Shown: positions 8,468-18,614 of the stretch, in pieces
Layout of the letters: each line of letters begins with the position of its first letter
Numbering within the stretch: the first letter of the stretch is position 1
Origin: Clostridiales bacterium
Lineage (GTDB): Bacteria; Bacillota; Clostridia; Lutisporales; Lutisporaceae
Length of the DNA: 51,189 nt
Assembly: GCA_012521375.1 (NCBI GenBank)
Contig: JAAYMO010000226.1
Location: 1-51,189, forward strand
Direction: 5' to 3'
Notes under the pieces: generated by a model
Told to the model about the DNA's origin: nothing
What the model saw: only the letters and a program-made list of their open reading frames with translations
Database searches by the model: none
Made by a program: the position numbers and the translations under genes

Positions 8468-9625
8468 ATGAAAAATATAACCATATTAGGCTCAACTGGT
8501 TCTATAGGAACACAAGCTTTAGATGTAGTAAGAAACAATAGAAAAGAGTTTAATGTATCTGCATTAACTACTAATACCAATATAGATATTTTATACGATC
8601 AGGTTCTAGAATTTAATCCTGATATAGTTGTCATAACTGATTATGATAACTATAAAGAGTTTAAAACAATCATAGCTACAAAGGATATAAAAACACAAGT
8701 GCTCTATGGTGAAGAAGGCTTAATAGATGCAGCAGTATATGACAAAGCAGATATTATTTTATCTTCGATAGTTGGTATTGCTGGTCTAAAGCCGACTTTT
8801 GAAGCCGTAAAAAAAGGTAAAACTATAGCGCTTGCAAATAAAGAAACTATGGTTACTGCAGGTAAAATAATAACAGAGAAAGCAAAGGAAAGCAATTCCA
8901 CTATAATACCAGTTGATAGTGAACATTCAGCAATATTTCAATGTATAGGTGAAGAAAGGGAGTATGTGTCAAAGATTATTCTTACCGCTTCTGGAGGACC
9001 TTTTAGAAATAAATCATTACAAGAATTAAAAAATGTAACAATTTCAGATGCTCTGAAACATCCAAATTGGACTATGGGCAAAAAGATTACTATAGATTCT
9101 GCTACATTGATGAACAAAGGATTAGAAGTTATAGAGGCCAGATGGTTATTCGATATAGAAGCTGAATCCATTGATGTGATTGTACATCCGGAGAGTATAA
9201 TACATTCTATGGTAGAATTTATTGATGGAGTGATTTTGGCCCAATTAGGTATTCCGGATATGAGAATACCGATTAAATATTCCTTGACTTTTCCTGAAAG
9301 AACTATGGATTATGGTAAAAGATTGGATATTTCTGAAATTAGCAAATTAAGTTTTGAAATTCCTGATGTTAAGAGATTTCCTTGCCTTAAACTTGCTTAT
9401 GATGCTTTAAAAAGCGGAGATAGTAGTTGTATTGTGCTAAACGGAGCTAATGAAGTAGCTGTAACTTCGTTTCTTCAAGGGAAAATAGGTTTTACAGATA
9501 TTTACTATATAGTAGCAAGTGTTTTAGAGAAACATACTAATGTGAAAATAAATAGTATAGAGGATGTATTTGAGGTTGATTATTGGGCAAGAAAAATTGC
9601 TTATGAAATGTTTAATAAGAGGTGA
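8468..9625 (+). CDS. dxr: 1-Deoxy-D-xylulose 5-phosphate reductoisomerase
   Basis: DXR (IspC), 385 residues, the NADPH-dependent second step of the MEP isoprenoid pathway. Visible signatures: the Rossmann start ITILGSTGSIGTQALDVV, IALANKETMV, the metal/substrate region VDSEHSAIFQ, SGGPFRNKS and HPNWTMGKKITIDSATLMNK. With ispG downstream it shows that isoprenoids for UppS come from the MEP route. The AAGGAG Shine-Dalgarno is close to the ATG. Confidence 0.97.
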   Translation: MKNITILGSTGSIGTQALDVVRNNRKEFNVSALTTNTNIDILYDQVLEFNPDIVVITDYDNYKEFKTIIATKDIKTQVLYGEEGLIDAAVYDKADIILSSIVGIAGLKPTFEAVKKGKTIALANKETMVTAGKIITEKAKESNSTIIPVDSEHSAIFQCIGEEREYVSKIILTASGGPFRNKSLQELKNVTISDALKHPNWTMGKKITIDSATLMNKGLEVIEARWLFDIEAESIDVIVHPESIIHSMVEFIDGVILAQLGIPDMRIPIKYSLTFPERTMDYGKRLDISEISKLSFEIPDVKRFPCLKLAYDALKSGDSSCIVLNGANEVAVTSFLQGKIGFTDIYYIVASVLEKHTNVKINSIEDVFEVDYWARKIAYEMFNKR

Positions 9626-9630
9626 ATGAT

Positions 9631-10641
9631 ATGAATTTTGGGAATGCGGTAGTATCAATATTAGTTTTTGCTATCATTGTTATGATACATGAATTTGGAC
9701 ATTTTATTATAGCAAAACTTTCAGGTATTAGAGTAGAAGAATTTGCCATTGGAATGGGTCCTAAAATTTATGGAAAAAAGAGAGGCGAAACTTTATATTC
9801 TTTAAGAACTATACCTATTGGAGGATTTTGTAAGATGACTGGAGAAGATGAATCATCAGATGATGTGAAAGCTTTTAATAAAAAACCTTTGCATATTAGA
9901 ATGGCAGTGATTTTCTTTGGGCCTTTAATGAACTTTTTGCTGGCTATATTAATATTCTCTCTAGTAATAACTCAAAGCACTATAATCAATGAGGTGATTC
10001 AAGGTAAGCCTGCTCATGTTGCAGGTATTCAAAAAGGCGATAAAATAATTGAAATAAATGGCACAAAAACAGAAGATTGGAGTAGCATAAAGCATAGTAT
10101 TTCATCAAATCCTAATACTCCAATAAATATTACTTTAGAAAGAAACAAAGAAATTAAGAATATTACTGTAACGCCAATTGTAGATAATGAAACAAAAGAC
10201 ACTATTATTGGAATAACACCTTCTCTTAAGATAGCCGGTATATCATTTAAGAACGGTTTTTATTCAACATTTGAAATGACCAAAGCTATGGTAAATTTTT
10301 TGGGCAAACTTTTTACTGGTCGAGCATCCTCTGATGATGTATCAGGACCTGTAGGTATAATAGTGTTTATAAATGAAGCCGCAAAGTTTGGTTTTTTATA
10401 TCTTTTGAATTTAACAGCATTTTTGAGTTTAAATTTAGGGATAATAAATTTGCTACCAATACCAGCCCTAGATGGTGGTAGATTGTTATTTTTGTTTATC
10501 GAGCTTATTAGACGAAAACCGATAGAAGCAGAAAAAGAGGGATTTATTAACTTTGTTGGATTTGTGGCATTAATGGTTCTTGCAGTTATAATAGCATATA
10601 AAGATTTGATAAAATTTGGTTTATTGAATTTTTTTAGGTAG
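9631..10641 (+). CDS. rseP: Site-2 intramembrane metalloprotease RseP/RasP
   Basis: A 336-residue S2P zinc protease that cleaves membrane segments such as anti-sigma factors and signal-peptide remnants. The first helix carries MIHEFGHFIIAK (HExxH), a PDZ domain occupies about residues 115-200, and the second active-site motif is LLPIPALDGGRLLF. A GTG at 9622 overlaps the dxr stop and is in frame, but the ATG at 9631 has AAGAGGTGA at proper spacing and is preferred. The order dxr-rseP-ispG is standard. Confidence 0.95.
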   Translation: MNFGNAVVSILVFAIIVMIHEFGHFIIAKLSGIRVEEFAIGMGPKIYGKKRGETLYSLRTIPIGGFCKMTGEDESSDDVKAFNKKPLHIRMAVIFFGPLMNFLLAILIFSLVITQSTIINEVIQGKPAHVAGIQKGDKIIEINGTKTEDWSSIKHSISSNPNTPINITLERNKEIKNITVTPIVDNETKDTIIGITPSLKIAGISFKNGFYSTFEMTKAMVNFLGKLFTGRASSDDVSGPVGIIVFINEAAKFGFLYLLNLTAFLSLNLGIINLLPIPALDGGRLLFLFIELIRRKPIEAEKEGFINFVGFVALMVLAVIIAYKDLIKFGLLNFFR

Positions 10642-10649
10642 GTATTAAT

Positions 10650-11708
10650 ATGAGGAAAAAAACAAAAATAGTGAAAATAGGTAATATTGAGATAGGCGGA
10701 GGAAAAAGAATTGTAGTACAATCCATGACTAATACTAAAACTGAAAACATAAAAGAAACTGTTAAACAAATAAAAGAACTTGAAAGTATAGGATGTGAAA
10801 TTATTAGATTAGCTGTTCCAACTTTTGAAGCCGCTGAAGCATTAAGAACTATTAAAAAGTCTATAAAAATTCCTATTGTTGCAGATATTCATTTTGATTA
10901 TAGGCTTGCCTTAACTTCAATAGAAAATGGAGTTGATAAAATCAGGATTAATCCTGGTAATATAGGAGGAATTGAAAGGCTAAAATATATAGTTAAACTT
11001 GCAAAAGAGAGGCAAATACCTATTAGAGTAGGAGTAAACTCCGGGTCTCTTGAGAAGGATATACTGGAAAAATATGGTGGACCAAAACCTGAAGCTTTGG
11101 TTGAAAGTGCATTAAAAAACATAAGAATGATTGAGGAACTTGATTATGATCAAATTGTAATTTCAATTAAATCGGCTAGTGTAATGGACACCATAGAAAG
11201 TTATATGCGTATATCTTCGATTGTTGATTATCCTCTCCATCTTGGCGTTACGGAAGCTGGAACAATAAGAAAGGGGACAATAAAATCTTCAATAGGTATT
11301 GGATTTCTTCTGTATCAAGGAATTGGTGATACAATAAGAGTATCATTAACAGGTGATCCAAAAGAAGAAGTATATGTAGCATATGAAATATTAAAAAATT
11401 TGGAACTCATAGACTCAGGAATAGATGTAATTTCCTGTCCGACATGTGGCAGGTGTTCTGTAGATTTAGTAAGCATTGCCAATGAAATAGATAAAAGATT
11501 AGAAAGTATTAAAATAAAAAAGAAAATAAAAGTAGCTGTAATGGGTTGCGCTGTTAATGGACCAGGAGAGGCAAAAGATGCAGATATTGGTATTGCTGGC
11601 GGAAGGGGGGAATACTTGCTTTTTGTAAAAGGAAAACCGGTAAGAAAAATAAACGAGGATTCTGCTATAGATGTGTTAATGGAAGAAATAGAAAAAATCA
11701 ATAAATAA
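10650..11708 (+). CDS. ispG: 4-Hydroxy-3-methylbut-2-enyl diphosphate synthase
   Basis: IspG (GcpE), 352 residues, a [4Fe-4S] enzyme that reductively opens methylerythritol cyclodiphosphate in the MEP pathway. The TIM-barrel N-terminus has VQSMTNTKTEN and RINPGNIGG. The C-terminal cluster ligands are in ISCPTCGRCSVD and VMGCAVNGPGEAKDAD. It is the short bacterial form with no inserted domain. Confidence 0.97.
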   Translation: MRKKTKIVKIGNIEIGGGKRIVVQSMTNTKTENIKETVKQIKELESIGCEIIRLAVPTFEAAEALRTIKKSIKIPIVADIHFDYRLALTSIENGVDKIRINPGNIGGIERLKYIVKLAKERQIPIRVGVNSGSLEKDILEKYGGPKPEALVESALKNIRMIEELDYDQIVISIKSASVMDTIESYMRISSIVDYPLHLGVTEAGTIRKGTIKSSIGIGFLLYQGIGDTIRVSLTGDPKEEVYVAYEILKNLELIDSGIDVISCPTCGRCSVDLVSIANEIDKRLESIKIKKKIKVAVMGCAVNGPGEAKDADIGIAGGRGEYLLFVKGKPVRKINEDSAIDVLMEEIEKINK

Positions 11709-11726
11709 ACTCAGGAGGTATAAATT

Positions 11727-12365
11727 ATGGCTGTAGCAGCAATTATACCTGCATATAATGAGGAAAAAACCATTGGAGATGTATTGAAAGTTGTTTGCGG
11801 TATGGATTTAATTAATCAAGTCATAGTAGTAAGTGATGGCTCTTGGGATAATACAGCTAATATCGCTAAAAAACACGGAGCAAAAGTGATAGAGCTAAAA
11901 GAGAATATTGGTAAGGGAGGAGCTATAAAAGTAGGAGTAGAAGAATGTGACTCTGAAATAATTTTACTATTAGATGCTGATTTAATTGGATTGAGGAAAG
12001 AGCACATATTAAGCTTATTAATTCCAGTTATAAATCAACAAGTAGATATGACTGTAGGGGTTTTTAAGCATGGTAGAGTCATAACGGATATTGCTCAGAA
12101 AATAGCTCCTCATCTTTCAGGACAGAGAGCTTTAAGAAGATATATAATTGAAGAACTAGAAGACATGGATATAGCAAGATATGGTATAGAAGTTTCTTTA
12201 ACAATCCATGTCAATCGAAAAACTTATAAGACATTGGAAGTTTATTTAGAGGACATTACACATTTAACAAAAGAAGAAAAATTAGGTGTAATTAATGGAT
12301 TCTCATCTAGATTAAAAATGTATAAAGATATAATTAAAGTATTGAGTAAATCTGTTATACATTAA
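11727..12365 (+). CDS. Family 2 glycosyltransferase (GT-A fold)
   Basis: A 212-residue protein. The N-terminal half is a GT2 fold: AIIPAYNEEKTIGDVL, VIVVSDGSWDNTANIA (where family members usually have DGS.D.T), KGGAIKVGV and ILLLDADLIGL, containing the DxD-type metal site. There is no membrane segment, so it is cytosolic or peripheral. The sugar donor and acceptor cannot be read from sequence; such enzymes often act on lipid carriers, which fits its place beside uppS and ispG. AGGAGG precedes the ATG. It is shorter than the usual 300-residue GT2. Confidence 0.8.
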   Translation: MAVAAIIPAYNEEKTIGDVLKVVCGMDLINQVIVVSDGSWDNTANIAKKHGAKVIELKENIGKGGAIKVGVEECDSEIILLLDADLIGLRKEHILSLLIPVINQQVDMTVGVFKHGRVITDIAQKIAPHLSGQRALRRYIIEELEDMDIARYGIEVSLTIHVNRKTYKTLEVYLEDITHLTKEEKLGVINGFSSRLKMYKDIIKVLSKSVIH

Positions 12366-12393
12366 GCAAAAATTATGATTATTTGGTGATGAA

Positions 12394-15300
12394 ATGCAAA
12401 CAAAGGTCAAAAAATATAATGATTATGTTAGTATTATTAGAAATAGATTTGATATAAAAAAAGTTATGGTGTATCCGAGAAAAAAAATATGGGAATTGTA
12501 TATAAAGCCAAAAGAATTGATTGATGTAAATGATTTGAAATCAATAGAAAGTAAACTTGCAAAAGAGTATGATTTATCCCAATTGAAAATTGTTTTATTA
12601 GACAATATACAATTTGAAAGCAATTATTTTAATATCAAAGATTCTTTAAACCAGATACTAGATAAAATATGTGCTGATAATCCTAGTTTTATTGGGTTTT
12701 TAAGCGATTGCTCCATTGAATATAGCGATAGTAAAATTCAAATTACATTAAACTCAAAGATTTCTTATGATTATGTGATGGAAAAAAATTTATGTCAGAT
12801 GATTAAAGAGAAAGCTTTAGAATTATGCGGAATCAATATATCTATTGATTTTAAATATATTGATGTTGACTTTGACTATGATGAATATATTCAATTATTG
12901 ATAAAAGAAGAGAAAAAACTGATTGCTGAAACATTGGATTCTAATGAAAGCAAAAGCCAAGAGAAAAATAACAATACAATAACAAAAAACCAAGTTATAT
13001 ATGGTAGATCTTTTTCTGATGACATAATTACATCAATAGATGATTTAAACGAAGAATCAGGCAGAGTCGTAATTAAAGGTAATATATTCCATTTGGATAG
13101 CAAGATATTAAATAACGGAAAAAAAATAATAAATGTTTATATAACTGATTATTCAAATTCCATAATATGCAAGTTGTTTTTAAAGGAAGAAGAAAATTTA
13201 GAAGATATAGAAAATAAACTAAGTCCAGGTACCTGGGTTAGAGTTAAGGGGGATGTACACTTAGACACTTATAATAAAGAAGTTGTCATATATCCAATTG
13301 GCATCCTAGAAGAAGAAAAAAAAGAAAGAAAAGATAACGCAGCTATCAAAAGAACAGAACTTCATGCGCATACATCTATGAGTTCAATGGATGGAATGGT
13401 TTCAGCTACAGAGCTTATAAAAAGGGCTAAGGAATGGGGGCATAATGCAATTGCAATTACAGACCATGGTGTGGTACAAGCTTTTCCGGAAGCTTATGAA
13501 GCAGGGAAAAAGTATGGAATAAAAATTCTTTACGGTGTGGAAGGTTATTTGGTAAATGATGGCGCACCTATTGTTTATAATGAAATTGACTATAGTTTCG
13601 ATAATGAATATGTTGTATTTGATATAGAAACAACTGGTCTTAACAATGTTAATGACAGGATAACGGAAATTGGAGCTGTATTAATCAAGAATAAAAAAAT
13701 TGTATCCACATTTTCCTCTTTAATAAATCCGGGTATTCCAATACCAGAAAAGATACAAAAATTAACCGGAATAACAAATGAAATGGTATCAAGTGCTCCA
13801 TACATAGAAGAAATACTGCCCAAATTTTTGAATTTTGTAGGCGATAGACCTTTAGTAGCACATAATGCTATGTTTGATGTTGGTTTCATTAAATATAAAG
13901 CTTCACTATTAGGATTAAGCGTAAACAATCCAATTTTGGACACTTTGCAACTTTCTAGAAATTTGCTATCAATAAATAAACACAAGCTGAACAACTTATG
14001 TGAATATTTCAACATTAAACTAGAAAATCACCATAGAGCTTCTGATGATGCAAGGGCGGCTGCTCTTGCACTTTTAGAGATGTTTAAATTACTTGAAAAA
14101 AGAAATATTAAATCTTTAAATGAAATAAACAGTATCACTAAAGACGATAAAAACCTAAAAACATCAGAATCATATCACATTATTATTTTAGTTAAAAATC
14201 AAGAAGGATTAAAAAATCTATATAAGTTAATTTCTATTTCTCATCTAAAACATTTTTATAAAAAACCTAGAATACTTAAGAGCCAGCTTATGAAGTATAG
14301 AGAAGGTTTAATTATTGGTTCTGCCTGTGAATCAGGAGAAATATTTCAGTCAATAATGAAGAATGTCGATAGGAGTTTATTGCTTGAGAAAGCAAAATTA
14401 TATGATTACTTTGAAATACAGCCATTAGCCAATAATGAATTTTTGATTAGAAATGGCACTATAGATATGAAAGGACTTATAGAAATTAACAAAAAAATAT
14501 ATGAATTGGGGAAGGAACTTAATAAGCCTGTTGTAGCTACAGGCGATGTTCACTTTCTTGAACCTGAAGATGAGGTTTTCAGAAGAATATTAATGGCTGG
14601 GCAAGGATATAGTGATGCAGATGAGCAAGCGCCATTATATTTTAAAACTACTGAAGAAATGTTGGAAGAGTTTAATTATTTCAATAAAGAAATTGCATAT
14701 GAAATTGTTGTAGAGAACCCAGCCAAAATAGCTTGTAGTATCGAAGAAGTAATACCAATACCAGAAGAAACTTTCCCGCCCAAAATTCCTGGTGCCGAAG
14801 AACAAATAAAAGAAATGACAATGAATAAAGCTCATAGAATATATGGTGATAAATTGCCTAAGATAGTGGAAGAAAGACTGAATAAAGAACTGAATTCAAT
14901 AATAAACAATGGCTATGCGGTTTTATATTTAATCGCTCATAAGCTCGTAACAAAATCTATGAAGGATGGCTATTTAGTTGGTTCTAGGGGTTCAGTTGGT
15001 TCTTCATTTGTGGCTACAATGTGTGATATAACAGAGGTTAATCCTCTTCCTCCCCACTATATATGTGGAAATTGTAAATACTCAGAATTTTTTACTGATG
15101 GAAGCATAGGTTCAGGAGTCGATCTGCCAGATAAAGAATGCCCGAATTGTAAAAGTATATTAAAAAAGGATGGGCACGATATACCATTTGAGATTTTTCT
15201 TGGTTTTGAAGGAGACAAAGAGCCAGATATTGATCTAAATTTTGCCGGTGAATATCAGCCTATTGCACATAAATACACTGAAGAGTTATTCGGTAAAGGA

Positions 15301-16644
15301 CATGTATTTAGAGCAGGAACAATTGGTACTATAGCTGAGAAAACAGCATATGGTTTTATAAAAAAATATTTTGAATGCAAAGGCAAAAAACTTAATAGTG
15401 CTGAAGCTAAAAGATTAATAGAAGGTTGTACTGGAATCAAAAGGACTACTGGTCAGCATCCAGGTGGAGTTATGATAGTTCCATCTGATAAAGAGATTTA
15501 TGAATTTACACCTATTCAACATCCTGCAGATGATACTGATTCTTCAGTGATTACAACACATTTTGATTATAACTCTATAAGTGGAAGGCTGTTAAAACTA
15601 GATATATTAGGGCATGATGTACCTACTACAATAAAAATGTTAGAAGATATTACTGGCATACCTGCTCAAAGTATTAGATTGGACGACGAAATGACAATGA
15701 GTATTTTTACTTCAACAGAAGCTTTAGGGGTAGATTTAAAGGAAATTGACTGCCAAGTAGGAACCTTAGGAATACCTGAGTTTGGAACAAAGTTTGTGAG
15801 GCAGATGTTAATGGATACAAAACCTTCAACTTTTGCAGAATTATTGAGGATATCAGGTTTATCCCATGGTACTGATGTTTGGCTCAATAACGCACAAGAT
15901 ATTATAAAGAGCGGCAAGGCTACTTTAAAAGATGTAATATCTACTAGAGATGACATAATGCTATACCTTATTTATAAAGGAATTGAACCAAAATTGGCTT
16001 TTAAGACTGCAGAAAGCGTCAGAAAAGGCAGAGGGTTAAGCCCCGAATCTGAACAAGAAATGAGGAAAAAAGATGTACCTGATTGGTATATCGATTCATG
16101 CAAGACAATAAAATATCTTTTCCCTAAAGCCCACGCAACTGCTTATGTAATGATGTCTTATAGAATAGCGTACTATAAAGTTTATTACCCAGAAGCATTT
16201 TATGCTACATACTTTACTATTAGGTTAGAAGATTTTGACGCAGATTTATTTATAAAAGGAAAAAATTTAGTCAAAGAAAAATGGATTGAATTAAACAAAT
16301 TAGGGAATAATGCAACTACAAAAGAGAAAAATTTAATGACTTTAGCAGAGGTTGTTTATGAAATGTATTGCAGAGGCATAAAACTGTTACCTGTTGATTT
16401 GTATAAATCAGAAGCAGACAAGTTTTTAATAACAACTGAAGGCATAAGGCCGCCATTGAGAGCATTGCAAGGCTTAGGTAACAATGCTGCTTTAAGCATA
16501 ATAAAAGAAAGGGAAAAATATCCATTTATTTCAGTGGAAGATTTAAGGGACCGAACAAAGCTTTCAAAAACTGTTATTGAAATAATGAAAAACCATGGTT
16601 GTTTAAATGGATTACCTGAAAATAATCAATTGAGCCTATTTTAA
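12394..16644 (+). CDS. polC: DNA polymerase III alpha subunit, Gram-positive PolC
   Basis: A 1416-residue replicative polymerase with built-in proofreading. In order: N-terminal region and OB fold (to about 310), PHP domain first half (ELHAHTSMSSMDGMV, about 322; TDHGVVQ), the inserted DEDDh 3'-5' exonuclease (VFDIETTGLNN about 408, HNAMFDVGFI, HRASDDARAAALALLEMF), PHP second half, a Cys4 zinc site (CGNCKYSEF and CPNCKSIL, about 890-925), and the palm with PDIDLNF (about 943). The PHP-interrupted-by-exonuclease layout separates PolC from DnaE. It is the last gene before the rimP promoter, as in Bacillus and Clostridium. Confidence 0.98.
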   Translation: MQTKVKKYNDYVSIIRNRFDIKKVMVYPRKKIWELYIKPKELIDVNDLKSIESKLAKEYDLSQLKIVLLDNIQFESNYFNIKDSLNQILDKICADNPSFIGFLSDCSIEYSDSKIQITLNSKISYDYVMEKNLCQMIKEKALELCGINISIDFKYIDVDFDYDEYIQLLIKEEKKLIAETLDSNESKSQEKNNNTITKNQVIYGRSFSDDIITSIDDLNEESGRVVIKGNIFHLDSKILNNGKKIINVYITDYSNSIICKLFLKEEENLEDIENKLSPGTWVRVKGDVHLDTYNKEVVIYPIGILEEEKKERKDNAAIKRTELHAHTSMSSMDGMVSATELIKRAKEWGHNAIAITDHGVVQAFPEAYEAGKKYGIKILYGVEGYLVNDGAPIVYNEIDYSFDNEYVVFDIETTGLNNVNDRITEIGAVLIKNKKIVSTFSSLINPGIPIPEKIQKLTGITNEMVSSAPYIEEILPKFLNFVGDRPLVAHNAMFDVGFIKYKASLLGLSVNNPILDTLQLSRNLLSINKHKLNNLCEYFNIKLENHHRASDDARAAALALLEMFKLLEKRNIKSLNEINSITKDDKNLKTSESYHIIILVKNQEGLKNLYKLISISHLKHFYKKPRILKSQLMKYREGLIIGSACESGEIFQSIMKNVDRSLLLEKAKLYDYFEIQPLANNEFLIRNGTIDMKGLIEINKKIYELGKELNKPVVATGDVHFLEPEDEVFRRILMAGQGYSDADEQAPLYFKTTEEMLEEFNYFNKEIAYEIVVENPAKIACSIEEVIPIPEETFPPKIPGAEEQIKEMTMNKAHRIYGDKLPKIVEERLNKELNSIINNGYAVLYLIAHKLVTKSMKDGYLVGSRGSVGSSFVATMCDITEVNPLPPHYICGNCKYSEFFTDGSIGSGVDLPDKECPNCKSILKKDGHDIPFEIFLGFEGDKEPDIDLNFAGEYQPIAHKYTEELFGKGHVFRAGTIGTIAEKTAYGFIKKYFECKGKKLNSAEAKRLIEGCTGIKRTTGQHPGGVMIVPSDKEIYEFTPIQHPADDTDSSVITTHFDYNSISGRLLKLDILGHDVPTTIKMLEDITGIPAQSIRLDDEMTMSIFTSTEALGVDLKEIDCQVGTLGIPEFGTKFVRQMLMDTKPSTFAELLRISGLSHGTDVWLNNAQDIIKSGKATLKDVISTRDDIMLYLIYKGIEPKLAFKTAESVRKGRGLSPESEQEMRKKDVPDWYIDSCKTIKYLFPKAHATAYVMMSYRIAYYKVYYPEAFYATYFTIRLEDFDADLFIKGKNLVKEKWIELNKLGNNATTKEKNLMTLAEVVYEMYCRGIKLLPVDLYKSEADKFLITTEGIRPPLRALQGLGNNAALSIIKEREKYPFISVEDLRDRTKLSKTVIEIMKNHGCLNGLPENNQLSLF

Positions 16645-16646
16645 AC

Positions 16647-16675
16647 TTGCATGAATATGTAAACAATGATATAAT
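16647..16675 (+). promoter_or_regulatory. SigA-type promoter of the rimP-nusA-infB operon
   Basis: TTGCAT (16647-16652), 17-base spacer, TATAAT (16670-16675). It starts just after the polC stop and predicts a leader of about 120 nucleotides before rimP. Confidence 0.82.
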
Positions 16676-16706
16676 TTTTCTGGGCATAAACTTATTATTT
16701 TCATTT

Positions 16707-16735
16707 AGAGTGGGGCTTTCCCACTCTTTCCTATT
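16707..16735 (+). promoter_or_regulatory. Leader hairpin upstream of rimP (possible attenuator or polC terminator)
   Basis: AGAGTGGG (16707-16714) pairs with CCCACTCT (16720-16727) around a five-base loop, followed by the T-rich TTCCTATTAT. It lies downstream of the rimP promoter, so it can end polC transcripts and also attenuate the new operon transcript. Confidence 0.6.
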
Positions 16736-16802
16736 ATAAACATATTTCTAAATGCAATAAAGAACAATTAGACTTTTTATATTATGATAAGGAGGAATTA
16801 GC

Positions 16803-17264
16803 TTGAATAAGAAAAAAGTAGAAGATATATTACAAGAGTTAAGTATACCAATTTTGGAAAAATATAAATTTGAGTTTGTAGATGCAGAATATAAAAAAGA
16901 AGGTGGACAATGGTATTTAAGGTTATTTATAGATAAAGATGGCGGTATAACCATAAACGATTGTCAACTAGTTAGTGAAGAGTTAAGTGAGAAACTAGAT
17001 GAAGTTGATCCAATCGACCACTCTTATATATTTGAAGTATCTTCACCAGGAATTGATAGACCATTAAAAACTGAGAGAGATTTTAAAAAGAATTTAAATA
17101 AAGAATTAGAAATAAAGTTTTATGAACCTTACGAAGGTAAAAAAACAATTGAAGCAATTTTGTTAGATTTTGATGATAAAAAAGTAGTTGTGGACCTAAA
17201 TGGTAAACCAACTGAAATTGATAAAAAGATGATAGCTATAATGAGACCTACAATCAAGTTTTAA
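16803..17264 (+). CDS. rimP: Ribosome maturation factor RimP
   Basis: RimP (YlxS), 153 residues, needed for 30S subunit maturation. The family pattern FVDAEYKKEGGQWYLRLFIDKDGGITINDC is followed by SEELSEKLDEVDPI and FEVSSPGIDRPLKTERDF. The TTG start is preceded by AAGGAGGAA at good spacing. It leads the rimP-nusA-ylxR-ylxQ-infB operon. Confidence 0.95.
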   Translation: MNKKKVEDILQELSIPILEKYKFEFVDAEYKKEGGQWYLRLFIDKDGGITINDCQLVSEELSEKLDEVDPIDHSYIFEVSSPGIDRPLKTERDFKKNLNKELEIKFYEPYEGKKTIEAILLDFDDKKVVVDLNGKPTEIDKKMIAIMRPTIKF

Positions 17265-17280
17265 GGAGGGTTAAATATAA

Positions 17281-18324
17281 ATGAACGGAGAATTTCTCCA
17301 GGCAATTCAACAAATTGCAAAGGAAAAAGGAATAAAAGAAGATATATTATTTGATGCTATAGATACAGCATTAGTAACTGCATACAAAAAAAACTACGGA
17401 ACATCACAAAATGTGAGAGTATCTATAAATAGAGAAAGTGGTGATGTTGATGTATTTGCGAGAAAAACAGTAGTTGAAGATGTTAGTAATGAGTTGTTAG
17501 AAATTAGCTTAGAGGATGCTAAGAATATAAACAGGAATTATGAAATAGGAGATATTGTAGAGATTAAAGTTACTCCAAAAAATTTTGGAAGAATTGCTGC
17601 ACAGACAGCTAAACAAGTAGTTGTTCAACGTATTAGAGAAGCTGAAAGAATAAATATTTATGAAGAATTTGTTAATAAAGAGGATGAGATTGTAACTGGA
17701 TTAGTTCAAAGAAAAGAAAAAAATATAGTTTTTATAGATCTAGGTAAAACTGAAGCTATTTTAGGATTAAACGAACAAACACCCGGAGAAACTTATAATG
17801 TTGGAGACAGATTAAAAACTTATGTAGTAGAAGTCAAAAAAACAACTAAAGGACCACAAGTTATTTTATCAAGAACTCATCCAGGGTTAGTAAAAAGGCT
17901 GTTTGAGCTTGAAGTGCCAGAAATAAAAGACGGTATAGTAGAAATTAAGGGTATATCTAGAGAAGCCGGTTCAAGAACTAAAATGGCAGTATACTCACAT
18001 GATGAAAATATTGATGCAGTAGGAGCTTGTGTTGGTCAAAAAGGACAAAGAGTTCAGGTTATAGTAGATGAATTAAGAGGAGAAAAAATAGATATTATTG
18101 AATGGAGCAATGATTTAGCTGAATTTGTAGCTAGCGCATTAAGTCCTGCAAAAGTGATAAGTGTATCTATCGATAAAGAAGAAAATATTGCCAATGTTGT
18201 TGTTAGTGATTCACAATTATCATTAGCAATTGGCAAAGAAGGCCAAAATGCTAGATTAGCAGCAAAGCTTACAGGTTGTAAAATAGATATTAAAAGTCAA
18301 TCTCAAATCTTATCAATGGAATAA
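17281..18324 (+). CDS. nusA: Transcription termination/antitermination factor NusA
   Basis: NusA, 347 residues: N-terminal RNA-polymerase-binding domain, S1 domain (about 130-200; VTGLVQRKEKNIVFIDLGK), and two KH domains (GACVGQKGQRVQVIVDELRG and LAIGKEGQNARLAAKLTGCK). It modulates pausing, termination and antitermination. It lacks the C-terminal acidic repeats of enterobacterial NusA, as is normal for Firmicutes. The Shine-Dalgarno AAGGAGG follows the rimP stop directly. Confidence 0.97.
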   Translation: MNGEFLQAIQQIAKEKGIKEDILFDAIDTALVTAYKKNYGTSQNVRVSINRESGDVDVFARKTVVEDVSNELLEISLEDAKNINRNYEIGDIVEIKVTPKNFGRIAAQTAKQVVVQRIREAERINIYEEFVNKEDEIVTGLVQRKEKNIVFIDLGKTEAILGLNEQTPGETYNVGDRLKTYVVEVKKTTKGPQVILSRTHPGLVKRLFELEVPEIKDGIVEIKGISREAGSRTKMAVYSHDENIDAVGACVGQKGQRVQVIVDELRGEKIDIIEWSNDLAEFVASALSPAKVISVSIDKEENIANVVVSDSQLSLAIGKEGQNARLAAKLTGCKIDIKSQSQILSME

Positions 18325-18335
18325 GAGGTGGTTTG

Positions 18336-18614
18336 ATGTCAAAAAAGAAGGTTCCAATGAGAATATGTGTGGGGTGTAATGAAAAAAAACCAAAAAGGGA
18401 AATGATAAGAGTAGTGAGAAATCCAGAAGGCAATATATTTATGGACTTAAAAGGTAAAGCATCAGGAAGAGGGTGTTATATATGCCCTACAATTGAGTGC
18501 GTTGAAAATGCAATAAAATCTAAAAGCATAGAGCATGCTTTAGAGACAAAAATTGATGCTCAATTAATCGAAAGTCTAAAGGAGCAGATACTATCAAATG
18601 AAAAATCGAAATAA
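18336..18614 (+). CDS. ylxR: YlxR family RNA-binding protein (RNase P modulator)
   Basis: A 92-residue DUF448 protein with PMRICVGCNEKKPKREMIRV and the GRGCYICPTIECVENA motif. YlxR proteins bind nucleic acid; recent work on the family links it to RNase P (RnpM). A TTG at 18333 is in frame, but the ATG at 18336 has better spacing to AGAGGTGG. It lies between nusA and ylxQ and overlaps ylxQ by 17 bases. Confidence 0.92.
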   Translation: MSKKKVPMRICVGCNEKKPKREMIRVVRNPEGNIFMDLKGKASGRGCYICPTIECVENAIKSKSIEHALETKIDAQLIESLKEQILSNEKSK

